Both the position numbers and the translations under genes were made by a program. The notes below the pieces were generated by a model. That model had not been told where the DNA came from. It did not search any database and saw only the letters and a list, made by a program, of their open reading frames with translations. From NCBI GenBank assembly GCA_009602735.1, contig WELA01012227.1, positions 360,825-387,785 on the forward strand: a stretch of DNA of 26,961 bases. The letters are read 5' to 3'. How positions within the stretch are numbered: the stretch's first letter is position 1; every line of letters begins with the position of its first letter. The DNA comes from Mesotaenium endlicherianum (lineage: Eukaryota > Streptophyta > Zygnematophyceae > Zygnematales > Mesotaeniaceae). This document shows positions 12,339 through 26,961 of this stretch, piece by piece.

Positions 12339-12859
12339 GTGTGTGCACTGTGTATATACCAACAGGTCACCGACAGACTACAACAAAAGAGATTCCTGAG
12401 CGGCGTCAGTTTCTTGTATCGATACTACGAGACGCATGGTTCACCTGCCCGAGTCTCAAAGCTTTTACGTTATATAGGAAGTAGTGGGGGATTGTACAGC
12501 TTATTCTTATCAAGCAAGGCCACATACACATCACTCGCAAGCGGTGGAGTTGTACAATACGCGCTGGATAGCATATTCATACTCGGCGAGCTCAGCCAGC
12601 CAGCAGAGGACATCTGGCAGCTTCAGCAAAACGAGGCAGCTTAGTGGCTACTTGCCTGTGCAGCAAGGGTGGCCTACATTGGAATGGCAGTCTTACCATT
12701 AGAGTTGCAATATTGTGCAGTACGGCACAAATTGATGCAGATAGTAGTTTGGTACTTGTCAACGCCAGGTGGAGAAATTCACACGTGGTTGTCCATGGGA
12801 ATCACTGTTCTTGTTTCCTTATTCGGATATACGCAGTACTACTGCACCGCTACATGCGC
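12339..12859. other. PLAC8 3' flank
   Basis: The region directly follows the PLAC8 stop and is probably its 3' UTR and spacer. Open frames of 101 and 72 codons on the plus strand (12339-12644, 12484-12702) match no family that I recognise. No clear polyadenylation motif is visible. Confidence 0.45.
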
Positions 12860-14312
<1,453 letters not shown>

Positions 14313-17300
14313 TCAGATTTTGACGCCCTCAATGATATCAACAACGCTCGCGGAGGTCTGGATGATACGCGTGAGCGCAAAACCCGAAGCTTCGAGCAGT
14401 GACTTCCACTCTGCACCGGTGCGCTCGCGGCCATTGTCGCAGACGGTAAACATCAGCACGTCGAGCAGCTTCACCCGGTGCGCCCGCTCGCTGCTGTCGT
14501 TGGCCGGCGGGACCACAGCATCCACTATCACTAGCTTGCCGTTATCAGCAAGGGCAGAGTGGCAGTTCTTAAGGATTTTCATGTTGGTCTCGTCTCCCCA
14601 GTCATGAATCACGCGCTGAACTTACGAAGACACAAAGAAGAGAGGCGAGCATAGGGACCATATAAAGGGTCGCGCAGTCAGCAAACTCGAGCACACAATT
14701 GACACTACAAGTTTCGTCGGAGAGCACAAGCACTCATGTCTAATCTTCGCCAGCTTCCGACCCATTCAGGTCATACCATGCCGCATACTTGGGCTGGCGC
14801 AACTATGAGCACGTACAAGATACAAGATTCTGACAAGCTGTTCTTCAAATGCCACCTTTGGTGCTTTGAAGTGTCGCCATAGAAGCGCCTACAACAACAA
14901 CAGAATCCAAAAAACTCTGGCGAACTCCGCTACGTGGCATGATAACAGATCAACACTGCTATACAGCTACTGGTTTTCATGAGATATATGTCCACGTCAA
15001 AGCTACTCATCCTCGGAGCTCTTACCTTCATGAAGATGATGTCGGCCTTGGGAATGTCTCCAGGCTCAAACATGTCACCTCCGACAAACTCCACGCCCTC
15101 CAGAGGAGGCGCGCGCTGCGTGACTTCCGGGAGGTCAAAGTTGACGACGCGCAGGTGGGGATGCGCGGCTTTGATGGCTGCCGCCACGATGCCGAAGCCG
15201 CCCGCCACATCCACCAGCGTGCCTTCCATCTCGCCAAACTCAGGGTAGGCCTTCAGGATGGCGGGGATTGTCTCCTGCGCTCATAGAGAGGGACAGACGA
15301 GAAGAGATTGCCACTTAAGCTCGGGCCCCGGGGCCTGTTGACTGCGCTTACAGTCTTGCAAGAGACGTCTAGCGGGGCCAGAAAGGGTATACCTGTAGGG
15401 AGCAAGACGTTCACTGAGCTAGGCAGAACCAATGCAGCACCAGTGCTGCGGCACGTTGAAGTGTGCCCCATGGCTATAAGCCTGATACGCCAGCGGCCAG
15501 CAACCAGCAAGCAGCAACCGGGGGTATATAGTATAGCAACATAGTCCGACTCATGCAGACACGCGAAAAGGGGGCAAACAAATAGTAAACAGCAGTATAC
15601 GGCAGTCCCGCTGGAGCAGTTTGCGACTTACGGATCGACATTGGCCATCGGCAGGCACACCACGAATGGGTGGCACCTGCAAAGAACAGCACTTGGCTGC
15701 AGGAGTGATTGGGTGCGCTAGCTAAGGCAGGCAGCTCAGCGTGCTACGCCTCTCTACGCATTTGCGCTTACATGCTGTGCTCTTGAGGCTTGAGAGCGAG
15801 AGAGCAAGCTCCCTTAGCTCTCTGAACGCACAAGGCGGTAGCAGTGCGGGCGGTTCAGATCCGCAGCGCGAGCATGGACAGAAGAGCGCGCCGAAATTTC
15901 AGGACCAATCAGCGATGCTCCCCAACAATGCACTGTAAAGAGGGCACTTCCACGTGCGCCTATCCTAGCGTAAGCCACACCACATGTGCAGTGCCAGCCG
16001 GTAGCGGTGGCTGGTGCTCACTTTTGGTCCCCGCCCCAGTGTGCCACTCTCTAACATTGCATGCAGCTCATGCACCTCACTAGCTGGCGAGAAGGTAGCA
16101 GCTGCAACAACTAACACCCAACGCCCAACCCAAATTTCGTGTCCCAGGTACACTCACGCTGCTCGTGATTCTCCTCCATTATGCCAACAGCAAACATACC
16201 CAGCATAGAATTAGAAAACCTTGACGTGCAAGCGGGCGAGCGAGCGAGCAAGCAGTCTATGTATTGTTATGAAAGCAACACATGTGATAGCAGAATTTTA
16301 AGAGGAAACTGTTATTTAGAAATAAATAGTATATACCTGGGACGAGCAAGTCATCGCGCGGTCAAACTCGGCCCCGGACTCGGGGTGCTCCTTGGAGATG
16401 TCCCAGACTGCCTTCCCGTTGGCCATGGCAAACGCCTGCCCGTTGGTCTCGATCGCCTGCGCGAGGCACTGCCAGGCCTGCCAGGTGAAGGGGCAGAGCT
16501 CCCACTTGACGTAGTCTGCCATGGACGGGTGGTCAGCTCGGCCCGTCGCTGCGCACACAGTCAACAGCAAAAGTTATGAGGTGTCTCATCTGCTGACATA
16601 CATTGTTTACGACAACCTGGCTTCTGCTCTTTTCAGACGCTCTCAGACGTGAGACGGGATTGCCTTGTTGAGGAGCTGAAGAAAGGAGAGAGGAATTGGA
16701 CGCTCTGAAGAACTGCATTTGATACAGCTGTCGTCCATTGACAACATCACGTCTCCATAAAAACAAGGTGCACTTGACATCCCAATGAAGTTGTTTGCTG
16801 GCAAGCTAGGCGGTGACACCCACAAACTTGTCACAACAAGCGTGGGCAGAGGCCCTGAGAAAGATCACATCTGTCGCTTCTGCATCCCGCCACGTTGGCA
16901 TGCATCTGTGACTCACCAGAAGCAAGCAGGGCCGACTTGCTGTTGAGCGCAAACCGAGAAGCCGCAGGGTCGTCGTCGCCGATCTCCTCAAACACGCCAA
17001 ACGCCGAGAGCGCCCGGAGCAGGCGGCCAACGGTGTCGGGCTTCACGCTCTTGTCGGGCAGCTCTGGCACGATCTCCGTGGCGGACATGGCCGTGCCTCG
17101 ACCGCCTGCAGCCGCAGCTGCTGCAAGGACATCGGGGATGCCCAGCTTCACTGCTGCGTGAAGGCACATGGAGACTCCATAGATGTGGATCAGATCAAAC
17201 AGGGCGTGCTGATCCGCGTCCAGTGTCGCCTCTGAGAGGGGACCAAGGGGGCTTGAGGAGGAGCCCAGAGCTCCTTGGGGCGCTGGCCCTGCGGAAGGGA

Positions 17301-17409
17301 AGGCAGCAACAGCTGCCTCGGTGGGGTGCTTTGTGTAAGTGGAGGAGTGAAGTTGCTTCTCCCCGGCGGAAGAAAATTTGCAGACTGCTGCTTCTCCCAT
17401 TGAGCTCAA
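14313..17409 (-). CDS. SAM-dependent small-molecule O-methyltransferase (plant COMT/IOMT-like, Methyltransf_2)
   Basis: Predicted to transfer a methyl group from S-adenosylmethionine to a hydroxyl of a small aromatic or indolic substrate. Four minus-strand exons, 17409-16917, 16548-16337, 15274-15026 and 14615-14313, join in frame to 418 aa. Residues about 65-165 form the winged-helix dimerisation domain (DLIHIYGVSMCLHAAVKLGI, then DTVGRLLRALSAFGVFEE). HPSMADYVKWE and ANGKAVWD follow in exon 2. The methyltransferase fold holds motif I VDVAGGFG at 256-263, FDLPEV, GGDMFEP and KADIIFMK. H322 and D323 in RVIHDWGDE match the catalytic His and its neighbour; the family usually has Trp where R319 stands, at the exon 3/4 join. 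The first about 55 residues are Ser/Ala/Thr/Pro-rich and extend beyond most plant OMTs (about 360 aa), so could be a targeting peptide. A second ATG lies at 17400. The substrate cannot be inferred. A TATA box sits about 65 bp upstream. Confidence 0.93.
15275..16336 (-). other. OMT intron 2 (1,062 bp)
   Basis: This is the largest intron assigned in the window, with donor CAG|gtatat and acceptor gagcgcag|GAG, phase 0. It contains only short frames, including 65-79 codon ones on the plus strand and a 72-codon one on the minus strand, none recognisable. It separates the N-terminal exons from the SAM-binding exons. Confidence 0.7.
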
Positions 17410-17461
17410 CTAGGATTAAGAACGGGATAGGCAATGTATATCACAGTCGCAGGAAAGTCTG

Positions 17462-17475
17462 AGCCTTCGAAGGCT
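17462..17475. promoter_or_regulatory. 14-bp perfect palindrome AGCCTTCGAAGGCT
   Basis: A perfect dyad centred on TTCGAA, directly between the TATA box and the expected transcription start of the O-methyltransferase. It could be a dimeric transcription-factor site, or chance. Confidence 0.35.
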
Positions 17476-17481
17476 TATATA
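17475..17481 (-). promoter_or_regulatory. TATA box of the O-methyltransferase gene
   Basis: On the minus strand TATATAA lies about 65 bp upstream of the ATG at 17409. Initiation about 30 bp downstream would give a 5' UTR of roughly 35-40 nt, a normal arrangement. It abuts the 14-bp palindrome at 17462-17475. Confidence 0.6.
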
Positions 17482-17735
17482 GGCGCAAAGCTCACAGAGT
17501 TGAAGCTGGTTATGTGTCTCCAAGTCAAAGCAAGAAGTCAAAGACCTATGGAATAAGAACAAGGGTGGAGGAGCTGGAAATTGTACCTGCTAAGGCCCTC
17601 TAGGTGTGAGAGCTCAGACTCTAGCTCCCAAGCTTCCCCGACGTCATCCATAGGATCTCGTCTGGGACGACACCGTGAGATATTTCTGCACTAGCTAGAG
17701 AGTCCCTAGCTTCCGAAGGGCCCGCATGTAGACAA

Positions 17736-17754
17736 TGAGAGAGAGAGAGAGAGA
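17736..17754. repeat. GA dinucleotide microsatellite
   Basis: About nine GA units in the OMT-RsmH spacer. Such repeats bind GAGA/BPC-type factors in plants, but no function is shown here. Confidence 0.85.
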
Positions 17755-18459
17755 TCTTAACGTAAAAGCTTCGCTCCTGAAGAATGCTGCATGCAAATCA
17801 AGATGGTTCCAGAGATATTCTCGAGTTGTTCATAGCTTACACAGCACAAAGATTAGTGATTGTGCTAGCCTTTGTGCACGTGCTTATTCTCCGCTTTGTG
17901 GATTTGGGAGCACCACATGTCGTTGCGTGACAGGGGAGTGACTATCATCATCTTTCTCTTTGTATCGGCACGCTGCAGGAAAGCTCTAGGTCGAGAGCTA
18001 AGGCTCAAAAGGCATAGGTACCTATACTACCTGCTGCTATCGTTAGTACTACTGTTACATGTTCCTGTAGGCCCGCGATTGTACTCTTGTGACCTGCTTC
18101 ATTATTCTGTGAATGATGTTCTTAGCTGCAGTGGTTCTCATGTGCGTTCGAGAGGTACGACGTTTCTACTCCCCTATGGAGCATCACCAAGCTGCAGTGA
18201 GGTTCGACTTTCGACCCCTTGCAGTGCGCTGTGCTATGTATGTGCTCAGACCAGCTCAGATGAGCTCAGACGTGTGTTCGCTCTCAATGCGTAGAAATTG
18301 ATTATGGGCGAATCGCGGGCACGGTTCCTCTGCCTACGAAAATATCCTCTCGATTGTGATGCGGAGAAACAAGCAACAAAATCTAGGGCCGCGCTGGGCC
18401 GCGCGGATTTGTCGCTGGGCTTTCCTGTCCCCTATACGTTGTGCGAAAAGCAGCAGGGG

Positions 18460-18490
18460 GTGCAAAAATGGTGCAAAATGGTGCAAAATG
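18460..18490. repeat. Three tandem copies of GGTGCAAAAT
   Basis: GGTGCAAAAATG is followed by two exact 10-bp repeats of GTGCAAAATG, one helical turn apart, about 490 bp upstream of the RsmH start. Confidence 0.8.
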
Positions 18491-18978
18491 CGTGGCAGTT
18501 GTAGCCCAGGTCTAACGGTCACACAGCTTCTGGACCGTACCTTGCAGTACCATGTTGCGCAATGACATGCGACGTCGAATGTCTGCTCATGCTGGTGCTG
18601 CGACTTGTGGTGCGCTGGTCACAGGTGGAAGGATGAATTCGTAAAGAAGTCGGTTCCTTCGACGTCCACGATGCAGAAGCTCGCGAGTTTCGCACTCGCA
18701 TCTAGAGGACTTGCGGAACCCTGCGATGCGACAGACGAGCTGCTCCAGGCATGTACGCACATCTTCCAAAACTTCACACGACTGAAGTTCTGTAGTGCTA
18801 CAATTTGGTCAAATTTGAGATCACGGCCATATCTTCGTGAAGTTTAGAGTGTCCCGGGAGTGGGCCAGCTAAAGCCAAGCAGCTAGTGTTCCCACGCACA
18901 CAATACATGGACGAAGCTAGTTAGCAAGGGCCTGGTTTGTCAGATTGTTCAGATGCACACTGACTAACTTATGGCTCC

Positions 18979-22684
<3,706 letters not shown>

Positions 22685-22700
22685 ACCTCACTCCCTGATA

Positions 22701-22711
22701 CTCCGGCTCCA

Positions 22712-22746
<35 letters not shown>

Positions 22747-22761
22747 AACTCCGGCTCCGGT
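22701..22761. repeat. GCTCCG hexamer microsatellite
   Basis: About ten near-perfect GGCTCC/GCTCCG units begin 17 bp after the RsmH stop codon, in its presumed 3' UTR. Confidence 0.85.
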
Positions 22762-23580
22762 TTGGGTTCCAGCTCCGCTTCTGGCCCGGTCCTTTTCATT
22801 CCTCTCCAGGAGCGAGCTGGCGCTGGGCGACCATTCGTCGCTCAGCTGCGAGGCCGTGCGGGTGCCGGCACTGGGTGCGGCGCTACGAGGTCGGCCAACA
22901 CGAAAGCATTGTTGGCAGAGAGCGGTCCTTGACGTGAGAGTGCTTATGGTTAACTTCCCGCATTCTTTGAAACTTGAGGTTGCAGCGTGCTGTGGTACCC
23001 CCTTCGTCTGGTTGGGTTCATCTCAGCTTTTTGACTTCGCTTGAAGCTGCCGTGGTGGTTTCTCCAGGGATGACTGCCGTGTTTCTGTGGCTGGTTTCAA
23101 TGTGTCGTTAGTCTACTATGTCACAGTTTGTGCTCTCGGCACACCTTTCTGGCACTGGAGGCTTCACGTGGTCACTTCAGGCATGTGCTAGTGTTCCTTT
23201 TTTGCCTGCTTGTTCTAAGCTCTGACAAGTGTGAGCTTCGCAGCCGCTTCGCCTAAATCTGTTGTGATCTATGCTTTGCGCGCAGGGTTTAATATGAGGG
23301 CTGGTTTTACATGGTCAACCCCATCACTGGCAAACGGATTTTTTGCTCACCACCACCTTAGGAAATATCTATCAACAAAGCCAGTATGTCCGCGTTTGTT
23401 GTGCTCACTGCACGTCATTGTAGATGTTGCGCCATTCAGGCTGAAGTCCTAGATGCAAAGCACTGTCGCTTTGTTCTTCAGCGTACAATTATCGGTCCAA
23501 CTCGAACTAGGGTTAAACTGTGAGTCGGTTGTAAGCAGTGCACTATCCTCCTGCTGTCTCTTTGACCATTTTGAAAAATG

Positions 23581-23650
23581 TAAGCATCGTAGCTTAAACG
23601 GCTCACGGGCTGTACCCATAAGGATGTTCAAGGGTTCAAATTGATGCTTA
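23581..23650. other. 70-nt cloverleaf-like inverted repeat
   Basis: TAAGCATC pairs perfectly over 8 bp with GATGCTTA at the other end. Inside are possible short hairpins AGCT/GGCT, GGG/CCC and TCAA/TTGA. Loop sizes and arm positions do not satisfy a standard tRNA, and the last hairpin shares two bases with the outer stem, so I do not call a tRNA. Confidence 0.3.
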
Positions 23651-24388
23651 GTCAGATCCTTGCCTTGGTTAGTATGGCTTCACTATCTAATGTGCACCTG
23701 TATCTTCAAACTGAGTTCAAATTACTTGTGCCCATTATTGCATCTAGCTCACATCCCTTTTATTTCGCAGAATGGGGTTTACATACTTCGTTAACTTGTT
23801 TTCTTGCTTTTGTGTGCACGAAGTGACAACTGATGAATAAACAGGCGTATTCACCTGAAGTGAACTGGAGGACCATGCGTACTTAAAGCCAACAAATAGG
23901 TATGCGTACGTGTAAAACTTACATGTTTACCCAGTTTTTTTCGTGTTTTCTTCGTGATGGGACAATTAGCAGAAGGTGACCATTATCTCGTGGAATCTGC
24001 GTCGAGGCCAGTGTAGGCCGGTTGACTTGCATGCTTCTGTCGACCTTGGCTGTCCTCGCGGAAGTCGTGAATCACAGGTGTGCGCGTACTTCATTATGCT
24101 CCGGATCACATAAAATGACTTGGGACTTCTCTTTTTCCTGATTGTCTACACCACTTGAGAGCACCAGCCAGAATGCACTACTTAAAGCATCGACCGGTCC
24201 GTCCTATCCAGATTTAGAAGCTGAGAGCAGCTCGGTATGAACTGGAATGATGATTACTTGTCTGCACGAGACTTATGCTAATCGTCTGTGCATGACTATG
24301 AGTGAAGTACTCGGCTGATAATAGTGATGACAACGAGCTCATCTTGTTGAATTCCGTAACCTCATCTTTGCAGCAGCAACCTCACACA

Positions 24389-26911
24389 ATGTCTCATGGC
24401 ATGGCGTTCTTGAAGATGGTGGATTGGAATCGGGATTCACACCAGTTAGTGGGAGGTGCAGGCAACCAAGGGCAACGGCCGAACTTCAAACAGCTTCTGC
24501 AATTAGCCAAAGCTAATTTTCGTAGTGGCAATGGACCAATGTTTAGAGACGCACTTCCTTTGGCTCACATACAGCCTTTTTTCGGTGGGAAAAGTGGAGA
24601 ATCTCAGAAGGAGGGCAAGCAGACGATGCGATCTTCCTTCCAGTTACCTCAGCTGAATCTGGGCTGGGGCCAAAAAAAAGATTCCGACAAGGATAAATTT
24701 TCTGCTGAACGACAGGTTGGCTTCACATAAAGCTAGACTTTATCCGCACGGACTCCCCTTCCTTCAAGAGATGCTGTTCGTATCAGTTGGTGCGTCTTTT
24801 ATACCTTGTATTGATTCGCACATGAAGAGTGCTTGAACCACTTGCCTTGTCCATGAGCTCACTTGCTTGGGGCACATGGTGGCTGAAGCTCTAGTGGCAG
24901 GACTGGACGTCTCTAAGTTGACGAGTAGGACCTCTAAGAATGCTTGGAAACCTTAGTATTGAGCTTCAGTCAGTCTTCCCTTGGTATTCCTCGTATAATC
25001 ATGTGAAGAGGCAGTACGTACTGGGTTTGCTTACAAAAGCTAACTTTCGCATGAAGCACTAGAAATTCTGACTCTGAAGTTTGGGTTGCTGGCATTGGCA
25101 CCCAATATTTGCACCCAAAAAAACAAAAAAAGGTGCGACCATACCATGTACGTCTTAACTCAGGGTAATATCAACTATTGCATTTGTACAACCCTTACAT
25201 GTCGTCCTGAGTTCTTGTGTATGTCAAGGTTAACATCACACTTTGCACGAACATGTAACATCCTCATGTAGTTGAAGGCAGTACCTGCAAACCTGCAGTG
25301 CTAGTCAATAACTTGAAGCCTTGGTGATTAAGACACCCAATACCAAATAACAATCTGGTAGTACGGAAATCTGTAACGCATGAGTGTTGCCCCATTTCCT
25401 CTTTCCCAAGTTCAGTCAACCAACCCTCCAGAGAGTAGTCTCCCCCATTGCATGTCCATTCCGCTTTCAACGCACATTGCTCTAGCATCTCAACCATCCT
25501 CTTAGGTACGTGCACATTGACGGTTCGTCAATATGGTTCCCTCTTCACTCTGGAGGAAATTGCCACTCGTCCCCAGGAGCCATCGCCAACAGTTAACGGT
25601 TGGCCCCGCAAGCTGTCCTTTCTACCCTAAGTGATTACTACGGGGTTCTTGGGGGGGGGAGGGGGGGGGGGGCTAGGGATTAACTGCAGGCTGAGTATCA
25701 GCAGAGAGCATTTGCGAGCGCCCTAGCCAGCGGGAAGCCGGCAACCGTGCTCTCGTTCTACTCGCCCACGTGTCAGCTCTGCAAGTCCTTGCTGGGCGTC
25801 GTGGGGAAGCTCCGGAGACGCCACATGGACTGGCTGACGGTGGTGGAAATCGACGTGGGCAACAACCAGTGGCTCCCGGAGGTCAGGACGCCCCCCCGCG
25901 CAACTTCGACACTTTTCCCCCTCCTCCCCTAGTACCTTTCCCCCTTCCCCGCTTCCTCCTTCTCCTCCTCCCTTTCTCCTCTCCCGTCTCCCTTCCTCCA
26001 CCCCTCTTCCCCGGGCACTTTCTGGTACTGTCAAGTGTTTTGGTGGGCCCTGCGGTAAGCATGTGTTCCTGGAACATCCAGAAGGGGCGTTGGTTTTATA
26101 GGGTGGTAGGGTGGTTGGGTGGCAGTGTAGTGGGTTGTAGTGGGTTCACATGTGATGAACTCTGGTGTTTGTGAGGACCCACACCTAGGCGACTTGTCTT
26201 TGCGCAGTAGTGTTTGGAGGCTACCTTTTTGTGAGTCATCATCATTGTCATCATTAGCATCACCACCTTATAGCACACGAATACATGCGCCCAGAGCAAC
26301 TCTCCACGCTCCCCTGCAGCGAGGGAGTCCCTCCACCCTTCCCTCCCTCCCTCCCTCCCTTCTCTCCATTTTGATACTCCTTGCCTGCCTTCATCATATC
26401 GCCAGCTCACCGTGCGTGCCTAGCCCTGGTGGGTAGGTCTCTTAGCCTCTTTTTCCACAGCAAAGTCAAAAGCTGCTGGCTGCAAGGCTTTGACTTTTCT
26501 GTTGACTGGTGTGGCTGGATTTGAGGTCTGAGGGGGGCAGTTACTCTCAGCGGGGTGAAGGGAGGGTTGTGCTTTCTACAGACCACTTTGCTGGCCACAT
26601 GAGTCTGCCTTGTATGATTCTTACGAAAATGCAGAACTTTCTCCTAGCAGAATTGTTGCAAGAGATGCTGTTTCTTCTGCTTTGCCTTTTGTTTGATGTT
26701 TTTCATTTCCTGCTGCCAAATATGCTCATGCATGCGAGCCCATGGCCCCTGATTCTGATCAAATGGCTGCATGAGTTGAAGATTGTACATCTAAATTGTA
26801 CTTGTTGCATCATCGGGATGGTCGAGATATGGTTTGAGGATTCTATTTTGGTCTCTCGATAAAATGGTTGAGTACAGACAAGAAAGACAAGGCCCCTTTC
26901 TCTCTTACTCT

Positions 26912-26961
<50 letters not shown>
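24389..26961 (+). CDS. Thioredoxin-fold protein, probably plastid (partial, 3' end outside window)
   Basis: The first exon, 24389-24715, encodes 109 residues from ATG, ending KFSAERQ before a gttggc donor. It is Gln/Lys/Gly-rich with no family that I recognise, and an open frame continues upstream of the ATG to a possible acceptor near 24373. A middle exon ends at about 25591 and includes QYGSLFTLEEIATRPQEPSP; its start is unresolved (an acceptor at 25438 keeps frame, one at 25506 does not). The clearest exon, 25690-25881 (64 codons), starts AEYQQRAFASALASGKPATV, then holds LSFYSPTCQLCKSLL with the CxxC pair CQLC and a beta-strand EIDVGNNQWLPE. This is the first half of a thioredoxin fold, similar in style to membrane-anchored plastid thioredoxins such as HCF164. 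The cis-Pro half must lie in later exons beyond the window. The redox role is inferred from the CxxC; the target is unknown. Confidence 0.72.
25651..25672. repeat. Poly-G block just before a splice acceptor
   Basis: Nine G, one A and twelve G, 17 bp upstream of the acceptor of the CQLC-encoding exon. It could form a G-quadruplex or reflect a sequencing homopolymer error. Confidence 0.85.
26329..26368. repeat. CTCC tetranucleotide microsatellite
   Basis: About eight CTCC/CCCT units, interrupted once, inside the presumed intron of the thioredoxin-like gene. Confidence 0.85.
26913..26961. repeat. CT dinucleotide microsatellite at right edge
   Basis: At least 24 uninterrupted CT units continue to the last base of the window, so the true repeat is longer. 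Confidence 0.95.

Larger units (their letters stand above)
17482..18978. other. Intergenic region between divergent OMT and RsmH genes
   Basis: This 1.5-kb head-to-head spacer should contain both promoters. A 140-codon plus-strand frame at 17872-18294 has a Leu-rich stretch but resembles no family and is probably chance. It also holds a GA microsatellite (17736-17754) and a triple decamer (18460-18490). No TATA box for RsmH is evident. Confidence 0.45.
22685..24388. other. Spacer between RsmH and the thioredoxin-like gene
   Basis: About 1.7 kb with short frames only (60-73 codons). It should hold the RsmH 3' UTR and the leader of the next gene. A hexamer repeat lies at 22701-22761 and a cloverleaf-like inverted repeat at 23581-23650. 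A splice-acceptor-like run, ctcatctttgcag, ends at about 24373, just before the next ATG, suggesting an upstream leader exon. Confidence 0.45.
25882..26961 (+). other. Intron of the thioredoxin-like gene running to the right edge
   Basis: Begins at the gtcagg donor after the CQLC exon. A pyrimidine-rich tract fills about 25905-26025, and a CTCC repeat spans 26329-26368. I looked for the expected second half of the thioredoxin fold (a cis-Pro strand followed by LLD..G) and did not find it. Short frames on both strands are compositionally driven. Confidence 0.5.

Noticed and set aside
18180..18225. GGTTCGACTTTC as a tRNA B box
   Set aside because: No matching A box or acceptor stem is present at the proper distance.
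17872..18294. 140-codon plus-strand frame in the OMT-RsmH spacer
   Set aside because: No recognisable motif or homology by eye; a Leu-rich stretch alone does not support a membrane protein gene.

Overview
The window looks like nuclear DNA from a green plant or green alga. All five recognisable genes are split by spliceosomal introns with ordinary GT..AG borders, mostly 100-1,060 bp long. Exons are G+C-rich at third positions, while introns and spacers are closer to balanced. The gene set fits Viridiplantae: a plant-type synaptotagmin/NTMC2 protein, a Cys-rich PLAC8 protein, a plant small-molecule O-methyltransferase, an organelle-type RsmH and a plastid-like thioredoxin-fold protein. A streptophyte or other green alga is my best guess; the sequence does not fix the genus. 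There are no operons, CRISPR arrays, transposases or convincing tRNA/rRNA genes.

Layout. 1-2731: simple repeats and unassigned DNA. 2732-9467 (minus): an 11-exon gene for a 576-aa synaptotagmin-like ER membrane protein, with a hydrophobic hairpin, an SMP lipid-transfer domain, one C2 domain and a charged tail. 10877-12338 (plus): a 3-exon PLAC8/cell-number-regulator gene of 156 aa. 12860-13368: a run of about 509 G with a single N, probably an assembly artefact. 14313-17409 (minus): a 4-exon SAM-dependent O-methyltransferase of 418 aa. 18979-22684 (plus): a 5-exon RsmH/MraW 16S rRNA methyltransferase of about 633 aa, with a long N-terminal extension and a large acidic/Arg-rich insertion before its conserved C-terminus. 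24389 to the right edge (plus): the 5' part of a thioredoxin-fold gene with a CQLC motif, whose remaining exons lie beyond the window.

How the genes relate. The first four form two head-to-head pairs: SYT with PLAC8 (ATGs about 1.4 kb apart) and OMT with RsmH (about 1.6 kb apart). PLAC8 and OMT are tail to tail around the poly-G block. No shared pathway is evident. SYT and PLAC8 are both membrane proteins, and RsmH and the thioredoxin-like protein are both probably organellar. I did not find a clearly new multi-gene system. The most unusual items are the RsmH insertion, the single-C2 synaptotagmin with its charged tail, a 14-bp palindrome abutting the OMT TATA box, a 79-bp tandem duplication in an RsmH intron, a cloverleaf-like inverted repeat, and homopolymer/N blocks that question local assembly. 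Exon models were made by hand from reading frame, splice borders and family knowledge, without transcript data.
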